From the NCBI GenBank assembly GCA_900545715.1, contig URAJ01000002.1:62001-126000 (forward strand): 64,000 bases of DNA, in the 5' to 3' direction. This stretch comes from an uncultured Opitutales bacterium (lineage in GTDB: Bacteria; Verrucomicrobiota; Verrucomicrobiia; Opitutales; Intestinicryptomonadaceae). The notes beneath the pieces are model-generated. The model ran no database searches and was not told the origin of the DNA. It saw nothing but the letters and a program-made list of their open reading frames with translations. The position numbers were made by a program, and so were the translations under genes. Within the stretch, counting starts at the first letter, position 1. Each line of letters starts with the position of its first letter. Positions 56,872 through 64,000 of this stretch are shown here, one piece after another.

Positions 56872-58107
56872 TCACTCTGCTCGCGAAGCCGAATTTATCA
56901 TGCTTTCGTCTATCACGACTTCCCCGCTTTTCTTTTGGTCGGGCAACTCGTACATTATATTTAGCATTACGCTTTCCATAATCGAGCGCAACGCCCTCGC
57001 CCCCGTGCCAAAATCCATCGCCTTGCGCGCTATCGCCTTTACGGCTCCATCGGTAAACCTGAGCTTGGCGCCGTCCAGGGAGAGAAGTTTTGAATATTGC
57101 TTAATTAGGGAATTTTTAGTCTTGGTCAATATGTGGACTAAATCGGACTCCGTAAGCCCCGCGAGCGAGCATACTACCGGCAAACGCCCTATAAATTCAG
57201 GTATAAAGCCGAATTTCACCAGATCCTCCGGCTGCACCTTCTTCAGTATCTGCGCCTCGCTCTTCGAGTCTTCCGCAATATCCGAATTAAATCCCAAAAC
57301 TTTCGATTCCGTCCTGCGGGCTATTATTTTGTCGAGCCCCACAAACGCCCCGCCGCATATAAAAAGTATATTGCGGGTGTCCACGCGCAAATATTGTTGG
57401 TCGGGGTGTTTGCGCCCGCCCTTCGGGGGTATATTGCATACAGTGCCTTCAAGGATTTTTAGGAGAGCTTGCTGCACGCCCTCTCCGCCGACGTCGCGGG
57501 TAATGGAAACATTTTCGTTTTTGCGGCAAATTTTGTCTATCTCGTCTATATAGACAATCCCGCACTGCGCGCGCTCTATATTGTAGTCGGCCGCGCGCAC
57601 GAGATTTAAAACAAGGTTTTCAACGTCCTCTCCGACGTATCCGGCCTCGGTGACCGTCGTAGCATCTCCTATCGCAAACGGAACGTTCAGCATTTTTGCG
57701 AGCGTCCGCGCCAAATACGTCTTGCCGCTGCCAGTGGGGCCGATTAGAAGCACGTTGCTTTTTTCGATTTCAACGTCCGGGTATTCTTCGTCCCCAACGT
57801 TCAACATTTCCGCCCTCAGGCGCTTGTAGTGGTTATAGACGGCGACACTCAATATCTTCTTTGCCTCTTCCTGCCCGACTACATATTCGTCAAGCCCCTT
57901 CTTCAGTTGAGAGGGTGTTTTTATGTCGAAATCGAGCATAGCGTCCATGCGCTTTGCCCTGTCCTCCATATCGCGCAATTCAAACGCATTGTGGAGTGTC
58001 TCGACGCACATCGGGCATATAAAAGAGCCGTTTATTCCGGCTACGAGCGTCCCGACTTCTCGCGCGGGACGCCCGCAAAAGCTGCATATTTGAGTGTCTT
58101 TGGCCAT
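56872..58107 (-). CDS. clpX: ATP-dependent Clp protease ATP-binding subunit ClpX
   Basis: A 411-residue AAA+ unfoldase that feeds ClpP. The N-terminal zinc-binding domain has four Cys (CSFCGRP and CPMCVE). Walker A is [17 protein letters not shown], Walker B is [10 protein letters not shown], and the pore loop is [18 protein letters not shown] with a QYL tail and the sensor-2 region TGARALRSI are conserved. It begins four bases after clpP. Confidence 0.97.
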   Translation of the reverse strand: MAKDTQICSFCGRPAREVGTLVAGINGSFICPMCVETLHNAFELRDMEDRAKRMDAMLDFDIKTPSQLKKGLDEYVVGQEEAKKILSVAVYNHYKRLRAEMLNVGDEEYPDVEIEKSNVLLIGPTGSGKTYLARTLAKMLNVPFAIGDATTVTEAGYVGEDVENLVLNLVRAADYNIERAQCGIVYIDEIDKICRKNENVSITRDVGGEGVQQALLKILEGTVCNIPPKGGRKHPDQQYLRVDTRNILFICGGAFVGLDKIIARRTESKVLGFNSDIAEDSKSEAQILKKVQPEDLVKFGFIPEFIGRLPVVCSLAGLTESDLVHILTKTKNSLIKQYSKLLSLDGAKLRFTDGAVKAIARKAMDFGTGARALRSIMESVMLNIMYELPDQKKSGEVVIDESMINSASRAE

Positions 58108-58111
58108 CTTC

Positions 58112-58708
58112 TTAAACGTCGCGCTTGCTCTCTATGACCTTGTCGACTATCCCGTATTTCAAGGCTTCTTCGGCGGTCATATAGAAATCCCTGTCCGAGT
58201 CCTTCTCTATTTGGGCAACGGGCTTTCCCGTAGTCTTTGAGAGTATCTCGTTTATTTTGGCTCTCCACCTCAGAATTTCGTTTGCCGCTATCGAAACGTC
58301 CCTCGCTTGTCCCGTGGCTCCGCCGTAGGGCTGGTGTATCATCACCCTCGAATTCGGAAGCGAGTACCTCTTGCCTTTCGTTCCTGCCGCAAGCAGTATT
58401 GTCGCCATGCTCGCCGCCTGCCCAACGCAGTATGTCACGACGTCGCAATGCAGGAAATTCATTGTGTCGTAGATTGCCATGCCAGCCGTAAGCGAACCGC
58501 CGGGGCTGTTTATATAGATGTGGACATCTTTCTTGGCGTCCTCCATCTGCAAAAATAGAAGCTGCGCTATAACTGCGTTTGCAACTCCGTCGGTAATCGG
58601 CGTACCTATAAAAACTATCCTGTCTTTCAGCAGGCGCGAGTACACGTCCCACGACCTCTCGCTTCTGCCGTCGCGTTCAAAAACTGTCGGTATGTAATAT
58701 TCTCCCAT
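58112..58708 (-). CDS. clpP: ATP-dependent Clp protease proteolytic subunit ClpP
   Basis: A 198-residue serine protease forming the tetradecameric Clp chamber. Ser 100 is in GQAASMA and His 125 in [10 protein letters not shown]. The oxyanion loop [16 protein letters not shown] and the Asp region [18 protein letters not shown] complete the active site. It is co-transcribed with clpX. A GC-rich hairpin lies in the leader, 19-42 bases before the start. Confidence 0.97.
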   Translation of the reverse strand: MGEYYIPTVFERDGRSERSWDVYSRLLKDRIVFIGTPITDGVANAVIAQLLFLQMEDAKKDVHIYINSPGGSLTAGMAIYDTMNFLHCDVVTYCVGQAASMATILLAAGTKGKRYSLPNSRVMIHQPYGGATGQARDVSIAANEILRWRAKINEILSKTTGKPVAQIEKDSDRDFYMTAEEALKYGIVDKVIESKRDV

Positions 58709-59127
58709 AATATATTTTCCTTATCGCCGGTCGGCTGTCCTTCCGGCGGTCGATAATTCTGTTTACCATAAAAAACCGCGCGCTCCTGAGGCTTCTATAC
58801 AATGCCCCGCCGCGCGCGATATTTTCGCTCTATAAAATATCGGCTTCGCAGACTTTTTATAAAACAATAAAATTCGCGTCCGAAACTCAATAAAAATATT
58901 GCCGTTTTTTCATGCCTTCCGCCGCCGCGCTGGGAGGCGAAGCTTGGATAGTCCAGCCTGCCTGTCGGGACGCCAATTTTTTGCATAATTTCAAATGTCT
59001 CGCGCAACATGATCTTTCCCCCGTATGCAAAAAAACCTGCAAGCCCGCTTTCCCTATACAAAAAACGCGCGACCCTTGCCGTTTAAGCGATGGGCCGCGC
59101 GGAATTTCAAAGTTTTTTTTACAAAGC
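58709..59127. other. Gap between tig and clpP with several GC-rich hairpins
   Basis: Read along the minus strand this holds the tig terminator, about 240 bases without a convincing gene, a second terminator-like structure (CGCGCG arms at 58777-58782 and 58811-58816, about 28 bases apart, with an A/T-rich tail), and a leader hairpin CGCCGG/CCGGCG at 58727-58746 directly before clpP. An 88-codon frame (58795-59061) runs through the middle but ends inside the second hairpin and is doubtful. Confidence 0.5.
59060..59102 (-). terminator. Terminator of tig (minus strand)
   Basis: On the minus strand CGCGCG-C-CCC... pairs with GGG-T-CGCGCG across a 16-base loop, followed by TTTTTTG. It starts 26 bases after the tig stop codon. 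Confidence 0.78.
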
Positions 59128-60447
59128 TTACTTTGCAGCCTCGGCAGGCTTTATCTCGACCTGCGTCTTTTCAGCTATAAAGTTTATCGCCTTTTGCAAG
59201 AGTGCGTCCGAGCGTAGACGGTTGGCGCGGGCGGGATCCTTGCGGAGCTGTTTTATCAACTCTTCCGGCTTCGTGTGCGAACGCATTGCCTCCTGCCACA
59301 ACATGCGGCTCATGTCCTCGTTGTCTATCTTCAGATCGTTCGCCTTGGCGACACGGTTGAGGAATATGCGCATTTTTGCGCGGCCCTCGGCCTCTTTGCC
59401 GGCGTTTTCATAAATCGCTTCCTTGTTCTTTTCAAGATCTTCGCGCGAAGCTCCGGACGACATAAAGCGCATCATCATCTCTTCGAGTATCGACTGTCTT
59501 TCGTCTTCCAGCGCCGTCTCGGGAAGCGGGAAATCCGTCTTGCCCATCAGCTGTTCGACTGCAAACTGCCTCTTTAATATCTCGTTGTTGCTCTTCTTTT
59601 CGTTTACGATGCTGTCGCGTATTTTATTTTTAAGGGCATCGAGGGAATCGACTTCAAATGCTTTGAAGAAATCGGCGTCGAGCTCGGGCAATTTCTTTTC
59701 CCTAATCTCGAATATCTCGACTTCGTAATCGGCTTTTTTGCCGGCGAGGTTCTCATTGGGGAATTCTTTCGGGAACTCGTGCGATAGCGTTTTCTTTTCG
59801 CCCTTCTTCATGCCTATTATTCCCTGCACTATCCCCTGCACTCCGGGAGCGCTTTCGTTGCCTGCCTCTTCCCACGTCGATTTCTGCTCGCCGAATATCG
59901 GCAGATTCTTTTCTATTTCGGATATGGGAGTGCCGTCAACGCTTCCCTTGTACGACAGCCTTACAAAATCGCCTTTTTGTATTTCCCTGTCAACCTCGTC
60001 GTACTTGGCGCGCTGGTTGCGGTAGTATTCCAAAGCGTTTTCTATTTCCGCGTCAGTGGCGTCGGTGGAATCGAGCTCCACCTTCGTTTCAAGCGTTTCG
60101 GGCAATTTCACTTCAGGATATATATCCGCCACAAACTCAAACTCGAATCCGCCATTTTTCTCTTCGTGTTTCATGTCTGCTATGGCGTAAATATCGAAGT
60201 CCTTTATGGCGTTTAACTCTTCGACAGCCTTGCCAGTCAGCGAGTGTTCGAGCTGCTCCTTTATCGATGCGGAATACAACTTTTCCACCATTGTTTGGGG
60301 AGCTTTCCCGGGCCTGAAACCCGGTATTTTGACGTTGCGCACAAAATCCGCTATTACCTTAGCGTTTTCTTCCTCAACCTGTTCCGGAGAGAAGGTTATT
60401 ATTATCTTTTTTCTCGTGTCGCCGATGTTTTCGATTTTTGTATTCAT
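59128..60447 (-). CDS. tig: Trigger factor (ribosome-associated chaperone/PPIase)
   Basis: A 439-residue chaperone. The ribosome-binding N-terminal domain has PGFRPGKAPQTMVEKLY. The FKBP-like PPIase domain is seen in GDFVRLSYKGSVDGTPI and LSHEFPKEFPNENLAGKKADYEV. The C-terminal helical arms follow, ending in an Ala/Glu/Lys tail. The ATG at 60445-60447 fits the family start; a 34-residue extension upstream is unlikely. Order tig, clpP, clpX is conserved in many bacteria, though a terminator separates tig from clpP here. Confidence 0.95.
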   Translation of the reverse strand: MNTKIENIGDTRKKIIITFSPEQVEEENAKVIADFVRNVKIPGFRPGKAPQTMVEKLYSASIKEQLEHSLTGKAVEELNAIKDFDIYAIADMKHEEKNGGFEFEFVADIYPEVKLPETLETKVELDSTDATDAEIENALEYYRNQRAKYDEVDREIQKGDFVRLSYKGSVDGTPISEIEKNLPIFGEQKSTWEEAGNESAPGVQGIVQGIIGMKKGEKKTLSHEFPKEFPNENLAGKKADYEVEIFEIREKKLPELDADFFKAFEVDSLDALKNKIRDSIVNEKKSNNEILKRQFAVEQLMGKTDFPLPETALEDERQSILEEMMMRFMSSGASREDLEKNKEAIYENAGKEAEGRAKMRIFLNRVAKANDLKIDNEDMSRMLWQEAMRSHTKPEELIKQLRKDPARANRLRSDALLQKAINFIAEKTQVEIKPAEAAK

Positions 60448-60761
60448 AATAAATAAATTTACCGCGTCAGCCAAGCTTCGCAGCCAAACGCAAAAGTTCT
60501 TTTGTAAAAGACTGTATATATTGGAATAATTCCCGCTCGCGTCAAGCAATTTGCCTCGACAATTTCACAAAAAATATACATTTGCCCGCACCCGCTATCA
60601 GCGAAAACCTCAAAGATTTTCTCTCCCCATAAAATTCTATAAAAAGCGCGCCTACTAAATAAAAAGCGCGCCTACTCTATACTTTTATTAGGCGCAACGC
60701 GGCATTGCCTAAAAAAGTGAACCTGCGGCATTGCCTAAAAAGGCAAAATTTGACGCCATTT
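60448..60761. other. Intergenic region with short tandem repeats downstream of pdxA
   Basis: It holds a 20-base unit repeated twice (AAAAAGCGCGCCTACTA core, 60641-60678) and a 26-base-spaced repeat of GCGGCATTGCCTAAAAA at 60699-60715 and 60725-60741. The second repeat copy also forms a small hairpin TTGCC/GGCAA. The promoter of tig must lie at the low-coordinate end but is not clear. No gene is seen. Confidence 0.6.
60661..60695 (-). terminator. Terminator of the lpxA-pdxA operon (minus strand)
   Basis: On the minus strand GCGCCTA pairs with TAGGCGC across a 14-base loop, followed by GCTTTTT. The right arm and T run are duplicated 20 bases further on. Confidence 0.65.
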
Positions 60762-61673
60762 CTATGACAATTTAAATGCCAATTCCACTGCGTTTGCAAA
60801 ACTTCCGCTATCCGCAATCCCGCGCCCGGCGATTGAGTATCCCGTCCCATGGTCGGGGCTTGTCCTTATAAACGGAAGATTCATTGTGATGTTTACGGCC
60901 TTGTCAAACTCAAGCGTTTTTAGTGGCCCGAGCGCCTGGTCGTGGTACATGGCAACAGCGGCGTCAAACTCGCCCCTTCTCACCCGCGAAAACACGGTAT
61001 CGGGCGGAAGCGTTTTGGAGAGATTCGGATAGCGCGCGCGCAATTTGTCGAGAATAGGGTCTATAATGTCGATTTCTTCGCGCCCCATAAGCCCTCCCTC
61101 GCCCGCATGCGGATTGAATCCGCATACCGCAATTTTTGGGTTTTCCAGCCCGCGCAATTTTTTAGCAAGTTTCGCCGCAGATTCTACCGCCCTCGAAATC
61201 CTGCCGAAATCGAGCAATTTGGGCACGCCCGCAAGCGCGTCGTGCCACGTCACAAGCGATACAAGTATCTCACGTCCCGCAAAGCACATCACGGGAATCC
61301 CCCCCCAACGCTCGGCAAAAAACTCCGTGTGCCCGGGATAGTTAAACCCTATTTTGCGCATTTCAAACTTTGATATGGGAGCGGTAGTCACGCCAAAATA
61401 TTCGCCGCAGACGCACCCGCGCGCAGCGGCCTCGAGAGATAGCTCCGCTATCTTGCACCCCTCCGCGGACGGCTCGCCTGCCCGCGCCTCAAAGGAAAAG
61501 TCGCCGACAGGCCTTTTGCCGAGTTCGGCTGGCAGGGTATCGAGAAATTTCTTGTTGCCCAGAACCTCGACTTTTTTTAAAAGCGAAGCGGGCGCAGTTT
61601 CGGCCCACTTTTTTATTACGTCCGGCCCCACTCCTGCTGGGTCTCCTATCGTAACGGCGAGCTTTTTAAACAT
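60762..61673 (-). CDS. pdxA: 4-hydroxythreonine-4-phosphate dehydrogenase
   Basis: A 303-residue NAD- and metal-dependent enzyme of the DXP-dependent vitamin B6 pathway. It has VTIGDPAGVGPDVI at the start, the metal-binding His in YPGHTEFFAER, FNPHAGEGGLMGREE, and MYHDQALGPLKTLEFDKAVN. Length is slightly short (about 330 in E. coli) but complete. It follows lpxA by five bases. Confidence 0.95.
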   Translation of the reverse strand: MFKKLAVTIGDPAGVGPDVIKKWAETAPASLLKKVEVLGNKKFLDTLPAELGKRPVGDFSFEARAGEPSAEGCKIAELSLEAAARGCVCGEYFGVTTAPISKFEMRKIGFNYPGHTEFFAERWGGIPVMCFAGREILVSLVTWHDALAGVPKLLDFGRISRAVESAAKLAKKLRGLENPKIAVCGFNPHAGEGGLMGREEIDIIDPILDKLRARYPNLSKTLPPDTVFSRVRRGEFDAAVAMYHDQALGPLKTLEFDKAVNITMNLPFIRTSPDHGTGYSIAGRGIADSGSFANAVELAFKLS

Positions 61674-61678
61674 ATCTG

Positions 61679-62467
61679 CTATCTTTGTTTATCTCTGGCA
61701 AGATGTATAAAATGCCTTCCAGGCTCGGCAAAAAATCTTAGAAATTTTTCGCCTTCCGGGGTCGAATACGCCTTTTCCTCCAGAAGTTTCAAGGCGTTCT
61801 TGCGCAATGATAATCCGCTGTAAACCGCCATGTAAAGTCTCTTTACTTCGGCTATCGACTCCGCCGGCACGTTTCTCCTGCGCATGCCGATTAAGTTTAT
61901 TCCGGCAACCGTATTGCGCTTGTGCGCATTTACGTAAGGCGGCACGTCTTCTGAAAATGCGGATACCCCGCTTAAAATCGCCCCGTCGCCAACGCGGATT
62001 TTCTGGTGTAGCATCACGCCGCCGCTTACAAACACGTCGTCGCCCATTTGGACAATCCCTCCCAACGCGCAAAACGGCGCAAGAATACAGCGGTCGCCCA
62101 CAATGCAATCATGCCCTATGTGCGAATTTGCCATGAGCAGGCAATTCTTTCCCACGCGGGTCGTGCCTCCGGGGACTGTCGCCCTATGGACAGTTGCTCC
62201 CTCGCGCACGGTTGTCCCGTCGCCTATTTCAACAAATGTTTCAATGGATTTGTCGAAATGCAAATCTTGGGGATCGCCGGATATTGTCGTAAACGAACAT
62301 ATCGTGCAGTTTTTGCCTATTCGCGCACCACGCTTTATATGGGCGTAGGCCTCGATTATTGAATCGTCGCCTATTTCAACACCGTCCTCAATCACCGCGT
62401 ATGGACCTATTTCCACATTGCGGCCAACCTTTACCGTATTCGGAACGATTGCTGTATTATGTATCAT
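61679..62467 (-). CDS. lpxA: Acyl-ACP--UDP-N-acetylglucosamine O-acyltransferase
   Basis: A 262-residue cytoplasmic trimeric enzyme for the first step of lipid A synthesis. The left-handed beta-helix is clear from hexapeptide repeats (VEIGPYAVIEDGVEIGDD). The catalytic His is in ANSHIGHDCIVGD, and the C-terminal helical domain starts at LIGMRRRNVPAESIAEVKRLY. Its presence shows a lipid A-containing outer membrane. It is four bases downstream of a large membrane-protein gene and upstream of pdxA. Confidence 0.96.
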   Translation of the reverse strand: MIHNTAIVPNTVKVGRNVEIGPYAVIEDGVEIGDDSIIEAYAHIKRGARIGKNCTICSFTTISGDPQDLHFDKSIETFVEIGDGTTVREGATVHRATVPGGTTRVGKNCLLMANSHIGHDCIVGDRCILAPFCALGGIVQMGDDVFVSGGVMLHQKIRVGDGAILSGVSAFSEDVPPYVNAHKRNTVAGINLIGMRRRNVPAESIAEVKRLYMAVYSGLSLRKNALKLLEEKAYSTPEGEKFLRFFAEPGRHFIHLARDKQR

Positions 62468-62471
62468 AAAA

Positions 62472-64000
62472 TTATTCTTCTGCGGCGGTAGCTATCAAGA
62501 GCGTGCGCTTGTACCTGCGTACATGCACAATCTTAATTAGCGCCGTAAACAATATGCCGAAAAGCGTCGACGCATACGCCGCCATGAGGCTCGCCGTCAC
62601 GATTCCGACCGTAAGCAGTATCAGCGAAAACACTGTTCCAGCCAACCCTATGTAGAGGCCGAGGTCGAAAAGGTTTTCCTCGTTTTCCAACAGTTTTAGT
62701 TTGAGCTTGGCGGGCGCCTTCACGCGCTTTATTATGGACAGCCGTATCAAGCAGAAGACGTATACCATCAGCTGCAATACAAAAAACAGCGCCACCGCCG
62801 CCAATGTTGCCGTATCGGTTTCAAAATTCATAGTTTCCTCCTCAATAGTGTTGATTACTTTTTCAAATGCAAACCTTAACTCGGGCGCCGGCCCGTTTTC
62901 CTGTATTTTTATCGTGAAGGCCTCGGGCTCCAAAAAGACAAAAAATGTCAGCGCAACCACAAGCGCCTCCAACAGGCCGCGCGCGAGCGCCAGCGGCGAA
63001 TACCACTTCGGCGTATCCCGCCGCATATTGAACAGCCGGAAGAATCCGCGTATGAAAAAATATCCGCCTACAATCGCCAGCGCAACTTTTACAAAGACAG
63101 CCGCCCCGGGAAATTTTGCCGCGTACGGCGCAAATTCCACTTTAAGCGGCGAGCAAATCGGAGAAATCAGGCGCCCAAACGCCCAGTCCTCATGTATCGG
63201 GGAGTCAGACTTCAACAGAAAGTCCAATGCGCCCTCGCCTTTTACAAAAGCATAGCGGAAATTTTCCCATTTTTGCGCGTCCGCGCCTTCGAGGTAGCGC
63301 GAGCACATCGCCGGATCCCCGCTAACAAACATTCCGGCAAGAAGCAGATTTTTATTTTTTCTGTCCGGCACGGATTCGTAAACCCTGGCGAAATCGTACG
63401 CCTCGGTCACAGAAGAAAAATGGGAAAATATGCTGCGTATTATCGTCCAGTCGTAGCGTTTTGCGAATGCCAAGGTTGCAAGGCAATACTTTTCAAAAGT
63501 CTCTTTTTGCTCGGGAGAATTGTCGAGCCCGTCCATAATCGACGTTATTTCCCTCAGAAACTTGCGGTCAAAATCGCCCGTCTGCGCCAACAGCGCGTTT
63601 ATTAGCAATGCGGCCTCCAGCGGAGCGCCAGCCGACGAATATACCGGAGGGAACATCACGGGATTCAAGTCGCGCATGGATATAAATTTTTTTACAAGCC
63701 CCCCGTCCGTCTGCGACAGGAAATCGAGCATTTTTTTGCGGCCGTCGGCAGTGGCGAGAACCGAATACAGCGGAACCGGCGCCATCGCCCTTGGCGACTC
63801 CGCAAGGCTCGAATAAAACGCCTCAAAAAACGGCTCGTTCCCGCCAGCCGGAATCCACTGCGGATTGGACGCGTACAACTTCTCCACGGCTCCTGAAATC
63901 TTATCGTATTCCCCCGACTCTTTTGCGATTAAAGAGGCCGTCGACAATTTTGCGGCATCCAGATATATCTTTGCTATCGCAAGCGGCTGCGGCGTACCTG
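62472..64000 (-). CDS. Membrane protein with large N-terminal domain, partial (N-terminus beyond window)
   Basis: The frame is open to the window edge, so at least 508 residues are visible and the true start lies beyond 64000. A TTG at 63947 is in frame but is not a credible start, because coding sequence (QPLAIAKIYLDAAKL) continues upstream. The visible N-terminal half is soluble and helical. Four hydrophobic segments follow: AAVFVKVALAIVGGYFFIRG, LLEALVVALTFFVFLE, LAAVALFFVLQLMVYVFCL and GLYIGLAGTVFSLILLTVGIV. The last, followed by AAYASTLFGILFTALIKI, resembles MotA/TolQ/ExbB channel helices (inference). Function is unknown. Confidence 0.75.
   Translation of the reverse strand, partial: GTPQPLAIAKIYLDAAKLSTASLIAKESGEYDKISGAVEKLYASNPQWIPAGGNEPFFEAFYSSLAESPRAMAPVPLYSVLATADGRKKMLDFLSQTDGGLVKKFISMRDLNPVMFPPVYSSAGAPLEAALLINALLAQTGDFDRKFLREITSIMDGLDNSPEQKETFEKYCLATLAFAKRYDWTIIRSIFSHFSSVTEAYDFARVYESVPDRKNKNLLLAGMFVSGDPAMCSRYLEGADAQKWENFRYAFVKGEGALDFLLKSDSPIHEDWAFGRLISPICSPLKVEFAPYAAKFPGAAVFVKVALAIVGGYFFIRGFFRLFNMRRDTPKWYSPLALARGLLEALVVALTFFVFLEPEAFTIKIQENGPAPELRFAFEKVINTIEEETMNFETDTATLAAVALFFVLQLMVYVFCLIRLSIIKRVKAPAKLKLKLLENEENLFDLGLYIGLAGTVFSLILLTVGIVTASLMAAYASTLFGILFTALIKIVHVRRYKRTLLIATAAEE

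Noticed and set aside
58795..59061. 88-codon minus-strand frame between tig and clpP
   Set aside because: It ends inside a terminator-like hairpin, has no ribosome-binding site and no recognisable family; kept only as part of the intergenic description.

Overview
This 64 kb window reads as one continuous bacterial chromosome segment. It has about 57 densely packed protein genes, one small RNA gene (SRP RNA), and no rRNA, recognisable tRNA, insertion sequence, prophage or CRISPR array. Base composition is near balanced, while intergenic DNA is strongly A/T rich. Several traits point to the PVC superphylum, most likely a gut or host-associated Verrucomicrobiota (inference): a long-form IspG of about 600 residues, a CdsA signature lacking the usual His and Arg, an RseP with extra PDZ-like modules, a TtpC-type TonB cluster, secreted DUF4091 and sialidase-like proteins, and lpxA (a Gram-negative envelope). 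No 16S rRNA is present to confirm this.

Layout. 0-2 kb: minus-strand run of a small membrane peptide, a CPBP protease, a dihydrouridine synthase and a secreted TPR protein cut by the window edge. 2.2-7.2 kb: glycolysis genes gap, pgk and tpiA, with a secreted sialidase-like gene lying between gap and pgk beside a duplicated terminator. 7.4-14 kb: SRP RNA, then an envelope/isoprenoid operon uppS-cdsA-dxr-rseP-ispG. 14-19.3 kb: gyrB-gyrA. 19.3-20.3 kb: an esterase. 20.3-29.7 kb: a twelve-gene minus-strand operon with essentially no spacing, reading degenerate HtrA-like PDZ protein, DUF3450-like, TtpC-like, ExbB, ExbD, TonB, TPR, folP, folB, folK, rsmI, ppx/gppA. 29.9-32.8 kb: a large secreted DUF4091 protein.

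33-38.5 kb: asd and an L,D-transpeptidase start back to back on the same CATG, followed by an orphan NtrC-type regulator, a CstA-type transporter, and tandem crcB fluoride-channel genes of which the first is frameshifted. 38.9-45.5 kb: tsaE with an aminotransferase, then xth, a SNF2 helicase and glgA. 45.9-50.8 kb: a secreted TIM-barrel protein, queA, two divergent DNA-binding regulators around AT-rich palindromes, a hemolysin III family protein, a dCMP deaminase and a YqgE protein. 51-56.5 kb: an unknown secreted protein, parB, a LysM protein, glmS and aroK. 56.9-60.4 kb: clpX, clpP and tig. 60.8-64 kb: pdxA, lpxA and a membrane protein running off the end.

How it works together. Much of the window is housekeeping: glycolysis, isoprenoids, lipid A, folate, gyrase and proteostasis. 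The accessory layer looks directed at polymer uptake from outside the cell. The Ton energising operon would drive outer-membrane receptors encoded elsewhere, while the secreted sialidase-like, DUF4091 and TIM-barrel proteins could act on glycans. The strongest leads for follow-up are the Ton/folate super-operon with its catalytically dead HtrA-like first gene, the frameshifted crcB, the sialidase inserted next to duplicated terminators, and two gene-free stretches with unexplained strong hairpins (50.8-51.2 kb and 58.7-59.1 kb).
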